Assembly: GCF_017571525.1 (NCBI RefSeq)
Contig: NZ_JAGETY010000001.1
Span: 496,001-560,000, forward strand
Direction: 5' to 3'
DNA length: 64,000 nt
Origin: Hymenobacter sp. BT559
GTDB lineage: Bacteria > Bacteroidota > Bacteroidia > Cytophagales > Hymenobacteraceae
Shown here: one piece after another, positions 24,258-35,602 of the stretch
Layout: the number at the start of each line of letters is the position of its first letter
Position numbering within the stretch: position 1 is the first letter of the stretch
Notes under the pieces: generated by a model
Told to the model about the DNA's origin: nothing
Database searches by the model: none
Seen by the model: only the letters and a program-made list of their open reading frames with translations
Made by a program: the position numbers and the translations under genes

Positions 24258-24896
24258 CTAAAATCGATAAGCACTCACTTGCTGGAAGAAACTGGCCAGC
24301 ACGCCGGGTACCAGCGCAATGATAACAAGCACCCCAAAAAGTGCCCCGTAGAAGTGCGCATCGTGGTTGATGTTGTCGCCCCGCCGGCGGCCCATGAAGT
24401 AGGAATATGCCAAGTAGAGAAAGCCAAATAAAAAAGGCTGAATGGGAACCGGTATCGGAAAAATCATGATGCCTTGCCCTTTAGGCGCTACCGGCAGAAG
24501 CATGATACTGGCAAATAGCACCGACGCCACGCCGCCCGAAGCACCCAGGCTGCGGTAGCCGCGGTCGTCGCGGTGCTGAAAGTAGGTAGGCAAATCGGAC
24601 ACGATGATGCCGCCCAAATACAGCCCCAGAAAGAGGGCTAGCCCCGCCCCCGTGCCATAGCCCTGAACCAGCGTGGAAAGCACTAGCGGGCTGAAGGAGT
24701 AAAAGGCAAACATGTTGAAGAGCAGGTGGGCCCAGTCAGCGTGCAAAAAGCCGGAGGTAAGCAGGCGGTACCACTGCCCGTTGCGGGCCATCACGTAGGG
24801 CTCCATAATCCAGGCCTCCAGCAGTTCGCGGTTGGACCAGGCATAGGCGGAAATGGCGACCGTGAGGCCGATGAGGATAAGAATGGGGTTGAGCAC
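24258..24896 (-). CDS. Rhomboid intramembrane serine protease
   Basis: A 212-residue protein with six predicted helices and a GTG start. Catalytic motifs are LGASGG (Ser120, GxSG) and AHFYGALFG (His181, HxxGxxxG), forming the Ser-His dyad. The helix-1 region has WYRLLTSGFLHADWAHLLFN (Arg, His, Asn of the family signature). Rhomboids cut membrane helices inside the bilayer. It starts 12 bases from the stop of the polyprenyl synthase, so the two genes are likely co-transcribed. Confidence 0.92.
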   Translation of the reverse strand: MLNPILILIGLTVAISAYAWSNRELLEAWIMEPYVMARNGQWYRLLTSGFLHADWAHLLFNMFAFYSFSPLVLSTLVQGYGTGAGLALFLGLYLGGIIVSDLPTYFQHRDDRGYRSLGASGGVASVLFASIMLLPVAPKGQGIMIFPIPVPIQPFLFGFLYLAYSYFMGRRRGDNINHDAHFYGALFGVLVIIALVPGVLASFFQQVSAYRF

Positions 24897-24907
24897 GCGG
24901 AATAAGG

Positions 24908-25879
24908 CTAGCTCTCGCGGTCCATGAGCTGGAGCGCGAGGTGATGAAGGGGCTGCTTGCGGGCTGCGGGCGCCGCTACGCGCTCCAAATGCTGCAAGGC
25001 GGCCTGGAAGTACTCGTTGATGAGCGCCTCGGTCTGAGGGCGAATATCGAGCTCGTCGTAGATGGCGCGCACGGCCCGCACTTTGGCCTCGGCATCGCGC
25101 ACGGGCTGGCCGAGGTGGCTGGCTAGGGTGGCTTGCTGGGCCGAATCGGCCTGGGCCTGGGCCGTGAGCAGCAAAAAGGTTTTCTTGTCGGAAATGATGT
25201 CACCGCCCACGCGCTTGCCAAACGTGGCAGCGTCGCCGTACACATCGAGCAAGTCGTCGCGCAGCTGGAAGGCCAGCCCGATGTCGGTGCCGAACTGGCG
25301 CAGGTGCTCGGCATCGTCGGCGTTGGCGCCGGCCAGCACGGCCCCCAGCTCCAGGGCGAAGCCTAGCAGCACGGCGGTTTTGAGCCGAATCATGTCAATG
25401 TATTGGGCAATGCTGACGGTGGTTTCGGTCTCAAAATTCATGTCCCACTGCTGGCCCTCGCACACCTCGGCGGCGGTCTGGGAGAAGCGGCGCAGCACCT
25501 GCGGCAGCACGGCTAGGGGCACGTTTTCGAAGAGCAACTCGTAGGCCCGCACCAGCATCACATCGCCCGAAAGGATAGCCGTGCTGGCGTTCCATTTCTC
25601 GTGCACGGTGGGCTGGCCGCGCCGCAGGGGCGCCTGGTCCATGAGGTCGTCGTGCACCAGTGTGAAGTTGTGGAAGACCTCGGTGGCCAGCGCCGGCTTC
25701 ACCAACGGGGCTAGCTCGTCGGTGAAGAGCTGCCCGCCGAGTAGCGTCAGCAGGGGCCGCAGGCGCTTGCCGCCAAGGCCCATGATGTAGCGAATGGGGT
25801 CGTAGAGGGTGGCCGGCTGCTGGCCGTAATCAAGCGCTTTTAAGGCTTGCTGAAGGAGGGCGGAGAGGTCAGTTTGCAC
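24908..25879 (-). CDS. Polyprenyl synthetase family protein
   Basis: A 323-residue isoprenyl diphosphate synthase with a GTG start. The first Asp-rich motif is LVHDDLMDQAPLRRG (DDxxD), the second is LAFQLRDDLLDVYGD (DDxxD). GGKRLRPLLTLLGG matches the substrate-binding Arg region. It adds isopentenyl diphosphate units to make a trans-polyprenyl diphosphate (octaprenyl or similar), used for menaquinone or carotenoids. The product length cannot be read reliably. Upstream of rhomboid with 11 bases between them. Confidence 0.9.
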   Translation of the reverse strand: MQTDLSALLQQALKALDYGQQPATLYDPIRYIMGLGGKRLRPLLTLLGGQLFTDELAPLVKPALATEVFHNFTLVHDDLMDQAPLRRGQPTVHEKWNASTAILSGDVMLVRAYELLFENVPLAVLPQVLRRFSQTAAEVCEGQQWDMNFETETTVSIAQYIDMIRLKTAVLLGFALELGAVLAGANADDAEHLRQFGTDIGLAFQLRDDLLDVYGDAATFGKRVGGDIISDKKTFLLLTAQAQADSAQQATLASHLGQPVRDAEAKVRAVRAIYDELDIRPQTEALINEYFQAALQHLERVAAPAARKQPLHHLALQLMDRES

Positions 25880-25901
25880 GGGAGCAAAGGTCGGGGGATA
25901 A

Positions 25902-26017
25902 TTGTCATTGCGAGCGCAACGAAGTGGAGCGCGGCAATCCTTCCTTCACGCTAGGGTTGCTACCTCAACGATTAGGAAAGATTGCCGCGCTCCACTTCGT
26001 TGCGCTCGCAATGACAA
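25902..26017. repeat. Perfect 37-bp inverted repeat
   Basis: Left arm 25902-25938 (TTGTCATTGCGAGCGCAACG...) and right arm 25981-26017 are perfect reverse complements with a 42-nt loop. The same word is known as a widespread dispersed repeat in many bacteria (GTCATTGCGAGCG...). It lies between polyprenyl synthase (start) and rnr (stop), two genes reading in the same direction. Confidence 0.85.
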
Positions 26018-26043
26018 ATGAAAAAGCTGCTAGGTTAAGAAGG

Positions 26044-28545
26044 CTATCGGCGGCGCTTGCCACCCTTGTCGCTTCGGCCGCTGCTACCGGAGCCGCTGCG
26101 CGGGCTGCTGCCTCGTCCTCCTTTGTCGCCGCGGTAGCCACCGCCACGGCTGGCGCGGCCGGCTTCGCGCTCGGCGCGCTCGCGCTGCTTCACGTGCTCG
26201 GGGCGGTCGTCGACCAGCTCCATGTCGATGGTGCGGTCGAGGAGGTTGGCCGCGGTGATGATGACCTGCAGCTCGTCGCCGAACTGAATGATGCGCTTCG
26301 AGCCGCGGCCCACCAGGCGATAGTTATCCTTATCGAGCTCGAAGGTGTCGCCCGGAATGTCGGAGATACGCACCATGCCTTCGCACTTGTTTGCCTCAAT
26401 CTCGACGTAAATGCCGCGCTCCGTAAGGCCCGACACCACGCCCTTGAACTGCTCGCCGATGTGGGCGCCGATGTACTCGACCTGCTTGTATTTGATGCTG
26501 GCGCGCTCGGCATTGGCGGCTAGCTTCTCGCGGGCCGATGAGTGCTTGCACTCTTCCTCCACGGGCTCGGCGGGCACGTTCTTGCCGCCCTCCAGGTAGT
26601 GCTCCAGCAGGCGGTGGGCCATCATGTCGGGGTAGCGGCGGATGGGCGAAGTGAAGTGCGAGTAGTGCGCAAACGCCAGCCCGAAGTGCCCTAGCGGCTC
26701 GGTGGTATAGGTGGCCTTGGCCATGCTCCGGATGGCTAGCCCCTGAATCACGTTTTGCTCGGGCCGGCCCACAACGTCTTCGCTGAGCTTGTTGAGCTCG
26801 GTGCTGATTTTTTTGGGGTTGGCCAGGTTCAGCTTGTGGCCAAATTTCTGGGCGAAGAGCGCGAAGTTTTCGAGGCGGTCGGGGTCGGGCGCGTCGTGGG
26901 TGCGGTACACCATCGTAAGGCGCGGCTTCGTTTTCTTCTTGTTGAAAACGTACTCGGCCACGCCCTTATTGGCGAGCAGCATGAATTCCTCGATGAGCTT
27001 GTGCGCGTCCTTGCGCTCCTTCACGTACACCCCTAGCGGCTTGCCATCCTCGCCCAGCTTGAATTTCACTTCCTGGGTTTCGAAGCTGATGGCTCCCTTG
27101 CGGAAGCGCGCCGCCGAGAGCTGCTTGGCGAGCCGGTTCAGCAGGTTTACTTCTTCGGCCAAGTCGCCCTCGCCAGTTTCGATGCGCGCCTGGGCATCCT
27201 CGTAGCTGAAGCGGCGGTCGGAGTGAATGACGGTTTTGCCAAACCACGACTCGTGCACTTTGCCCTTTTCGTCAATCTCAAACACTGCCGAGAAGGTCAG
27301 CTTGTCCTCGTTGGGCCGCAGCGAGCAGAGGCCGTTCGAAAGGTTTTCGGGCAGCATCGGAATCACGCGGTCCACCAGGTAAACCGAAGTAGCCCGGCTC
27401 TTGCCTTCGCGTTCCAGCTCGGTGCCGGGGCGCACATAGTGGGTCACGTCGGCGATGTGTACGCCCACTTCGTAGTGGCCGTTCTCCAGGGTGCGCAGGC
27501 TAAGGGCATCGTCAAAGTCCTTGGCGTCGGCCGGGTCAATGGTGAAAGTTAAGATGTCGCGGAAGTCGCGGCGCTTGGCAATTTCTTCTTTCGAGATGGT
27601 CGTCGGAATGGCATCGGCTTCTTCCTCCACCGCGCTCGGAAACTCAAACGGCAGCCCGAACTCGGCCATGATGGCGTTTATCTCGGCCTCGTTCTGGCCG
27701 GCCGCGCCGAAGTTGCGGATGATGGTACCGACCGGGTTGCGGCCCTGCCCCTCGTGGTCCGGAAACTCGATGATGCGCACCAGCACCTTATCGCCGTTGC
27801 GCGAGTCGCCCAGCTCCTGCGGCGGCACCATCACGTCGAAATACGCCTTGCGGTTGTCGGGCTTCACGAAGCCGATGGAGCCCTGCACTTGCAGGCGGCC
27901 CACCACTTCGGGGCGCTGGCGCTTGAGCACCTCTATCACGTCGCCAGTCACGCGGCCATCGCGCACGCCCCGCAGGCGTACCCGCACCAAGTCGCCATCT
28001 AGCGCATAGCGCAACTGGTCGGTGAAGACACGAATGTCGTCGCCCTGCCCATCCTCGCGCACCACAAAAGCGAAGCGCGGCGTGGCTAGGGCCACCGTAC
28101 CGATGATAGTATTAGGGTCGCGGCTAGGCCGGCGGTCGGGGCCATCGCCCACGTGGTCGAAGCCCGCCGAGCGGCGCCGGTGCACGATGGGGTCCTGGCC
28201 AAATTCTCCTTCGAGCAATTCGACAGCCGGGGCGGCTTTTGAGACCGTTTTCCGGCCCTTGGCGGCACTGGCGGCTACTTGCAGGTCGGTGGGGCTAGCC
28301 AGGCGGTATTCGTCGTTCTGAAGCAGTTCAATCTGGCCCACGCGGCGCAACACTTTGAGGTGGTCAAACAATTCGTTGCGCTGGTCCTTGGTCGTGATGC
28401 CGAGGCGGCGCGAGAGTTGCCGGTAGCCCAGTACCTTGCCGGGGTTGTCGGCAAATTGGCGGTACACGAGGTTCTGGCTGAGGCCGGCGGGAGCAGCCTT
28501 CGCGCGAGCGGCGCGGGGGGCAGCAGAGTCTTTGGGGTTTTTCAT
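26044..28545 (-). CDS. rnr: Ribonuclease R
   Basis: An 833-residue protein. N-terminal winged helix and cold-shock regions are followed by the RNB catalytic core at about 320-650: DPADAKDFDDALSLR (with the metal-binding Asp cluster) and HIADVTHYVRPGTELEREGK. HYSHFTSPIRRYPDMMAHR is the conserved end of the RNB domain. An S1 domain follows (FKGVVSGLTERGIYVEIEAN) and a basic Gly/Arg/Ser tail (about the last 50 residues). It degrades structured RNA 3'-5'. The basic tail probably binds RNA. Start ATG at 28545. The next gene upstream is unrelated. Confidence 0.95.
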   Translation of the reverse strand: MKNPKDSAAPRAARAKAAPAGLSQNLVYRQFADNPGKVLGYRQLSRRLGITTKDQRNELFDHLKVLRRVGQIELLQNDEYRLASPTDLQVAASAAKGRKTVSKAAPAVELLEGEFGQDPIVHRRRSAGFDHVGDGPDRRPSRDPNTIIGTVALATPRFAFVVREDGQGDDIRVFTDQLRYALDGDLVRVRLRGVRDGRVTGDVIEVLKRQRPEVVGRLQVQGSIGFVKPDNRKAYFDVMVPPQELGDSRNGDKVLVRIIEFPDHEGQGRNPVGTIIRNFGAAGQNEAEINAIMAEFGLPFEFPSAVEEEADAIPTTISKEEIAKRRDFRDILTFTIDPADAKDFDDALSLRTLENGHYEVGVHIADVTHYVRPGTELEREGKSRATSVYLVDRVIPMLPENLSNGLCSLRPNEDKLTFSAVFEIDEKGKVHESWFGKTVIHSDRRFSYEDAQARIETGEGDLAEEVNLLNRLAKQLSAARFRKGAISFETQEVKFKLGEDGKPLGVYVKERKDAHKLIEEFMLLANKGVAEYVFNKKKTKPRLTMVYRTHDAPDPDRLENFALFAQKFGHKLNLANPKKISTELNKLSEDVVGRPEQNVIQGLAIRSMAKATYTTEPLGHFGLAFAHYSHFTSPIRRYPDMMAHRLLEHYLEGGKNVPAEPVEEECKHSSAREKLAANAERASIKYKQVEYIGAHIGEQFKGVVSGLTERGIYVEIEANKCEGMVRISDIPGDTFELDKDNYRLVGRGSKRIIQFGDELQVIITAANLLDRTIDMELVDDRPEHVKQRERAEREAGRASRGGGYRGDKGGRGSSPRSGSGSSGRSDKGGKRRR

Positions 28546-28650
28546 GGGTAGTGTAAGACGGTCGCCGGACAGCTTGGAGTAAGATTGACGGAGGCGACGC
28601 GGGGGTAAAAACGTAGAACGGATAAAATCCGTCGAGGGGTTAACAGAAAC

Positions 28651-29406
28651 TTAGCGGATAACGTTGGCCTCCGCCAGGGCATTCAATACGCGGGTACCAA
28701 ACTCGGCTACCGTCCATTCTTTCAGGTCCGATACTTGGCCATCACCAACTTCAACCAGCACAAGCTTGCCCGCTAGGGTCTGCGCCACGTCGAAAGAGTA
28801 AAACAGACGCGGCTGAAGCAATGCTATGGCTTCCTGAAGGGAGGCAGGCAGCGTTGCTCCATGCGCGCCAACCGCCTGCCCACGCACCACAAAAAAGCGG
28901 CGCTCTGAGGCCGGTTTTAAGTCTATGAAGTCGCGCACAAACAGCGGCGTTCCGGTAGCCAACTCCTGGCGCTGCCAGAAGGTAGCTAATTGGTTTTGGT
29001 CCGATAGCACCGAGTTACTGCCAAACGATTTTACCAAGCCTTTCACGAAATAGCGCCGACCAGCGGCGAAATCCAATGGCACTGGCGAAGTCAAGAATCG
29101 ACTTGGGAAGGTGTGAGCAGCTACTGCCTCATACCAGCCGTTTGCTTGGTGGGAGGAAAAGTACTCGGCCGGCGAGACCGCTAGCGGCAGCAATAGGGCT
29201 AGCCGGTTGTATTCGGCGGCATCCAGCATCCAACCTCGGTAAAGCGCCTGCGTTGGTCGGGCCGGGGTGGGAAACCAGACGTTATCGTTGTCCAAATCGA
29301 CCAGCCCCGTAGCTAGCCCCTGTGCCCGCGCCCAGTCATACTCCGGCTCCCACATCGGGTCTACGGTACGCGGCTGATAGGGCAGGCAGGGGTAAATGAA
29401 ATGCAT
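28651..29406 (-). CDS. ATP-grasp domain protein (DUF4343-like)
   Basis: A 251-residue protein. The middle and C-terminal part (RRYFVKGLVKSFGSNSVLSD, TPLFVRDFIDLKPASERRFF and KLVLVEVGDGQVSDLKEW) match the ATP-grasp fold used by amide and peptide ligases. The end EVGDGQVS looks like the metal and phosphate site. The N-terminal third is unique to this group. Substrate is unknown; it might join an amino acid to another carboxylate. It is 3 bases from the stop of the ABC ATPase, so it is in the same operon. No biosynthetic partners are visible here. Confidence 0.6.
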   Translation of the reverse strand: MHFIYPCLPYQPRTVDPMWEPEYDWARAQGLATGLVDLDNDNVWFPTPARPTQALYRGWMLDAAEYNRLALLLPLAVSPAEYFSSHQANGWYEAVAAHTFPSRFLTSPVPLDFAAGRRYFVKGLVKSFGSNSVLSDQNQLATFWQRQELATGTPLFVRDFIDLKPASERRFFVVRGQAVGAHGATLPASLQEAIALLQPRLFYSFDVAQTLAGKLVLVEVGDGQVSDLKEWTVAEFGTRVLNALAEANVIR

Positions 29407-29409
29407 AGA

Positions 29410-31212
29410 TTAAGCTTGGATTCGAGCCGCGATGCGCGCCGGGTCGTCGCTCGGAATGGCGGCTAGCAGCTGCTGCGTATACGGGTTTTGCGGGTGCGCG
29501 TAGACCTCGGCGGCGGGGCCGCCTTCCACCACTTTGCCCTGGCTCATCACCAGCAGGCGGTCGCTCATAAAGCGGGCCACCGACAGGTCGTGGGTGATGA
29601 ACAGGTAGGTGATGCCGAGCTCGCGCTTGAGGTCGTTGAGCAAGTTGAGCACCTGCGCCTGCACGCTTACATCTAGCGCCGACACCGACTCGTCGCACAC
29701 AATGAGCTTGGGCCGCAAGGCCAGCGCCCGCGCAATGCAAATGCGCTGCCGCTGCCCACCGCTGAACTCGTGCGGATAGCGCTGCTCCGCGTCGTCGCTC
29801 AGGCCTACCGTGCGCAGCAACTCGCGCACCCGGGCCTTTTGCTCGGTGCGGCTGCCGCCCACCCCATGCACCCGCAACGGCTCCAGAATGGCCTCGCCCA
29901 CCGTGAGCATCGGGTTCAGGGCCGCGTAAGGGTCCTGAAAAACGAGCTGAAACTCGCGCCGACGGTGGCGCAGCTCGCCGCTGGGCAGCGCGGCCAGGTC
30001 GGTTCCTTCAAACAGGATGCGGCCGCTGGTTGGTTCCGTGAGGCGCAGCAGGGCGCGGCCCAGCGTGGTTTTGCCGCAGCCCGACTCTCCCACTAGGCCC
30101 ACCGTTTCGCCTGGATAGATGGTAAAACTCACATCGTCGACGGCCCGCACGAAGTCAGTAGTGCGCGAGAAAAAGCCCTTGCGAATCGGAAAATACACCC
30201 GCAGATTCTCGACTTGCAGCAGCGGCGCCTCGGTCGTGGAACGTTCTTTTTGTTCCACGGGAAACGTCTTGGCAGTATCAGAATTGGTTTGTAACTGCAC
30301 CGAAGGAGACCTTAAGGGCGCTTCAGCAGTCAGAATGGGCCTAGCCACCAGGTTGCCAGCCGCATCAACTTCCATAAAATCAGCTACCACCGGCAGCCGC
30401 GCTTTGCCGATAGAGAGCCGCGGCCGGCAGGCCAGCAAGCCGCGCGTGTAAGGGTGCTGCGGGTTGGTAAAGATGTCCAGCACCGAGCCTTGCTCCACCA
30501 CTTTGCCCCGATACATGACGATGATGCGGTCGGCAATCTCGGCTACCACGCCCAGGTCGTGGGTGATGAACAGCACTGCCGTACCGTACTCGCGCCGCAG
30601 GTCGCGGATGAGCTGCAGGATGCGTGCCTGCACCGTCACATCGAGCGCCGTGGTGGGCTCGTCGGCGATAAGTAGCGCCGGGCGGCAGGCCATGGCCATG
30701 GCTATCATCACGCGCTGCTTCTGGCCACCACTTATCTCGTGCGGATAGGCTTTAAAAATCTGCGCCGGGCGCGGCAGCTGCGCTTCGGTAAACAGCTCGA
30801 TGGTGCGCGCCTCGGCTTCCTTTTCGCTCAGGGTGGTATGCAGGCGCAAGGCTTCGACCACCTGGTAGCCGCAGGTCAGCACGGGGTTCAGGGAGGTCAT
30901 GGGCTCCTGAAAAATCATGCTGATGTCGTTGCCCCGCAACTGCTGCAGCTGCTTTTCAGTGAGCTTGAGCAGGTCTACTTCTCCCAGCTTCTCCGAGGAG
31001 AACGTGGCCGTGCCGCTGGCTATGTGCGCGGCGGGCTTCTGCAAGAGGCCTAGCAGGGCGAGCGACGTCACCGACTTACCCGAGCCCGACTCGCCCACTA
31101 TCGCCACCACCTCCCCCCTATTCACCGTCAGCGATACCTCGGACACAGCCCGGGTGTGCCCGCGCTGCGAGTGAAAATCGACGGTCAGGTTTTGAACGGT
31201 GAGTAAGGACAT
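29410..31212 (-). CDS. Fused two-domain ABC ATPase for peptide-type transporters
   Basis: A 600-residue protein with two complete nucleotide-binding domains. Domain 1: Walker [17 protein letters not shown], signature [12 protein letters not shown], Walker [13 protein letters not shown]. Domain 2: Walker [17 protein letters not shown], signature [12 protein letters not shown], Walker [13 protein letters not shown]. This DppD-DppF fusion drives dipeptide or oligopeptide uptake; permease and binding protein genes are not in this window. The linker (about residues 300-340) is AT-rich and holds a near-parS word. The ATG at 31212 was chosen over a TTG four codons upstream. Confidence 0.9.
   Translation of the reverse strand: MSLLTVQNLTVDFHSQRGHTRAVSEVSLTVNRGEVVAIVGESGSGKSVTSLALLGLLQKPAAHIASGTATFSSEKLGEVDLLKLTEKQLQQLRGNDISMIFQEPMTSLNPVLTCGYQVVEALRLHTTLSEKEAEARTIELFTEAQLPRPAQIFKAYPHEISGGQKQRVMIAMAMACRPALLIADEPTTALDVTVQARILQLIRDLRREYGTAVLFITHDLGVVAEIADRIIVMYRGKVVEQGSVLDIFTNPQHPYTRGLLACRPRLSIGKARLPVVADFMEVDAAGNLVARPILTAEAPLRSPSVQLQTNSDTAKTFPVEQKERSTTEAPLLQVENLRVYFPIRKGFFSRTTDFVRAVDDVSFTIYPGETVGLVGESGCGKTTLGRALLRLTEPTSGRILFEGTDLAALPSGELRHRRREFQLVFQDPYAALNPMLTVGEAILEPLRVHGVGGSRTEQKARVRELLRTVGLSDDAEQRYPHEFSGGQRQRICIARALALRPKLIVCDESVSALDVSVQAQVLNLLNDLKRELGITYLFITHDLSVARFMSDRLLVMSQGKVVEGGPAAEVYAHPQNPYTQQLLAAIPSDDPARIAARIQA
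30251..30266. promoter_or_regulatory. Near-match to parS inside the ABC linker (14/16)
   Basis: TGTTCCACGGGAAACG differs from the parS consensus at two positions. It lies in the weakly constrained linker of the ABC ATPase, 8.6 kb from the perfect parS. It may be a weak secondary site or chance. Confidence 0.4.
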
Positions 31213-31257
31213 GGGTACCAACAAAAGCGGCGCGGTGAGTACCGCGCCGCAAGTTTA

Positions 31258-31950
31258 CTAGGCAGGCTCCGAAGCCGGCGGCACCGCAGCCGCGGCGGCC
31301 GTATTCTGCTCGGTTTGCTTGAAAAAGCGGCCTTGCAGCAGCAGAATCAGGGCCACGCCGATGAAGATAGAGGAGTCGGCCAGGTTGAATATCGGCCACA
31401 GCGACACGTACTTCCCACCCATTATGGGCCACGAAGCCGGCAAAAAGCCTTCGTAGATATCGACGTAAATCATGTCGATAACCTGCCCGAAAAACCACGG
31501 CGTAGGCGAGCCGAAGGGGGCATTATGATAGGTAACACCGTAGAAAACCGAGTCGATGACGTTGCCGACGGCCCCACCCAGAATGAGCGCCATGCAGGCA
31601 ATGAAGCCCGCCGCCGCCCGCTGGCGCCACAGCCGCACGATGTAGTAGCTGATGCCGCCCGCAGCCAGCAGCCGGAAAGCCGTGAGCAGCAGCTTGCCAT
31701 AAGGCGGCGGCAGCAGCTCGACCCCGAAAGCCATGCCGGGGTTCAGCGTATAGTGCAGCTTAAACCAATTGCCAATGAGCGGAACCTCACCCGCCAAACC
31801 TGGCTGCATATGCTTGTGCACCAAGTATTTAGATAATTGGTCAATAGCAATAACAAAGAGGGCTAGCAGGAAAAAAGGCAGCACACTGCCGCGCCGCGCC
31901 GGGTAGCGCTGGGGCTGGGAATAGGTATCTACGGGCAAGTCGGTCTGCAC
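31258..31950 (-). CDS. lspA: Lipoprotein signal peptidase (signal peptidase II)
   Basis: A 230-residue four-helix membrane protein with GTG start. Catalytic aspartates are in GGAVGNVIDS (Asp133) and FNLADSSI (Asp192), both standard motifs, and LHYTLNPGMAFGV is the conserved N-terminal motif. It cleaves signal peptides of diacylated prolipoproteins at the Cys. It is longer than E. coli LspA because of a loop (about 138-180), a Bacteroidota feature. It lies downstream of ileS on the same strand, the usual order. LptC, LemA and the SbsA-Ig protein in this window are probable substrates. Confidence 0.93.
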   Translation of the reverse strand: MQTDLPVDTYSQPQRYPARRGSVLPFFLLALFVIAIDQLSKYLVHKHMQPGLAGEVPLIGNWFKLHYTLNPGMAFGVELLPPPYGKLLLTAFRLLAAGGISYYIVRLWRQRAAAGFIACMALILGGAVGNVIDSVFYGVTYHNAPFGSPTPWFFGQVIDMIYVDIYEGFLPASWPIMGGKYVSLWPIFNLADSSIFIGVALILLLQGRFFKQTEQNTAAAAAVPPASEPA

Positions 31951-32084
31951 AGGTGAAACTCGGGTTACTTTGTACTGTTTTATACCGAATTACGAGGTTT
32001 CAGAACCTTTAAAAACGGCTTGGGCAAGGGGTTGTGCGCGGGAAAACTCGGCCGCATTTTCAAGCGCGGCCGGGTGTCTCATAA

Positions 32085-35519
<3,435 letters not shown>

Positions 35520-35523
35520 TTTA

Positions 35524-35563
35524 TTGTTAGCTGTTAGCGATTGGCTGCTAGCTGGTAGCTTTT
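35524..35563. repeat. Half-copy of the intergenic repeat seen at 4142-4227
   Basis: The segment starting TTGTTAGCTGTTAGCGATTG resembles the left arm at 4142-4180 over about 38 bases with scattered mismatches. It lies just upstream of the ileS start codon. Confidence 0.5.
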
Positions 35564-35602
35564 TGTGCTGGGGTGAGGTAACCCATAAGCCAGGCAAATA
35601 AT

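Noticed and set aside
25924..26523. Open frame of 199 codons covering the 37-bp repeat and the 3' end of rnr
   Set aside because: Ala-rich product made by antisense reading of the basic tail of RNase R.
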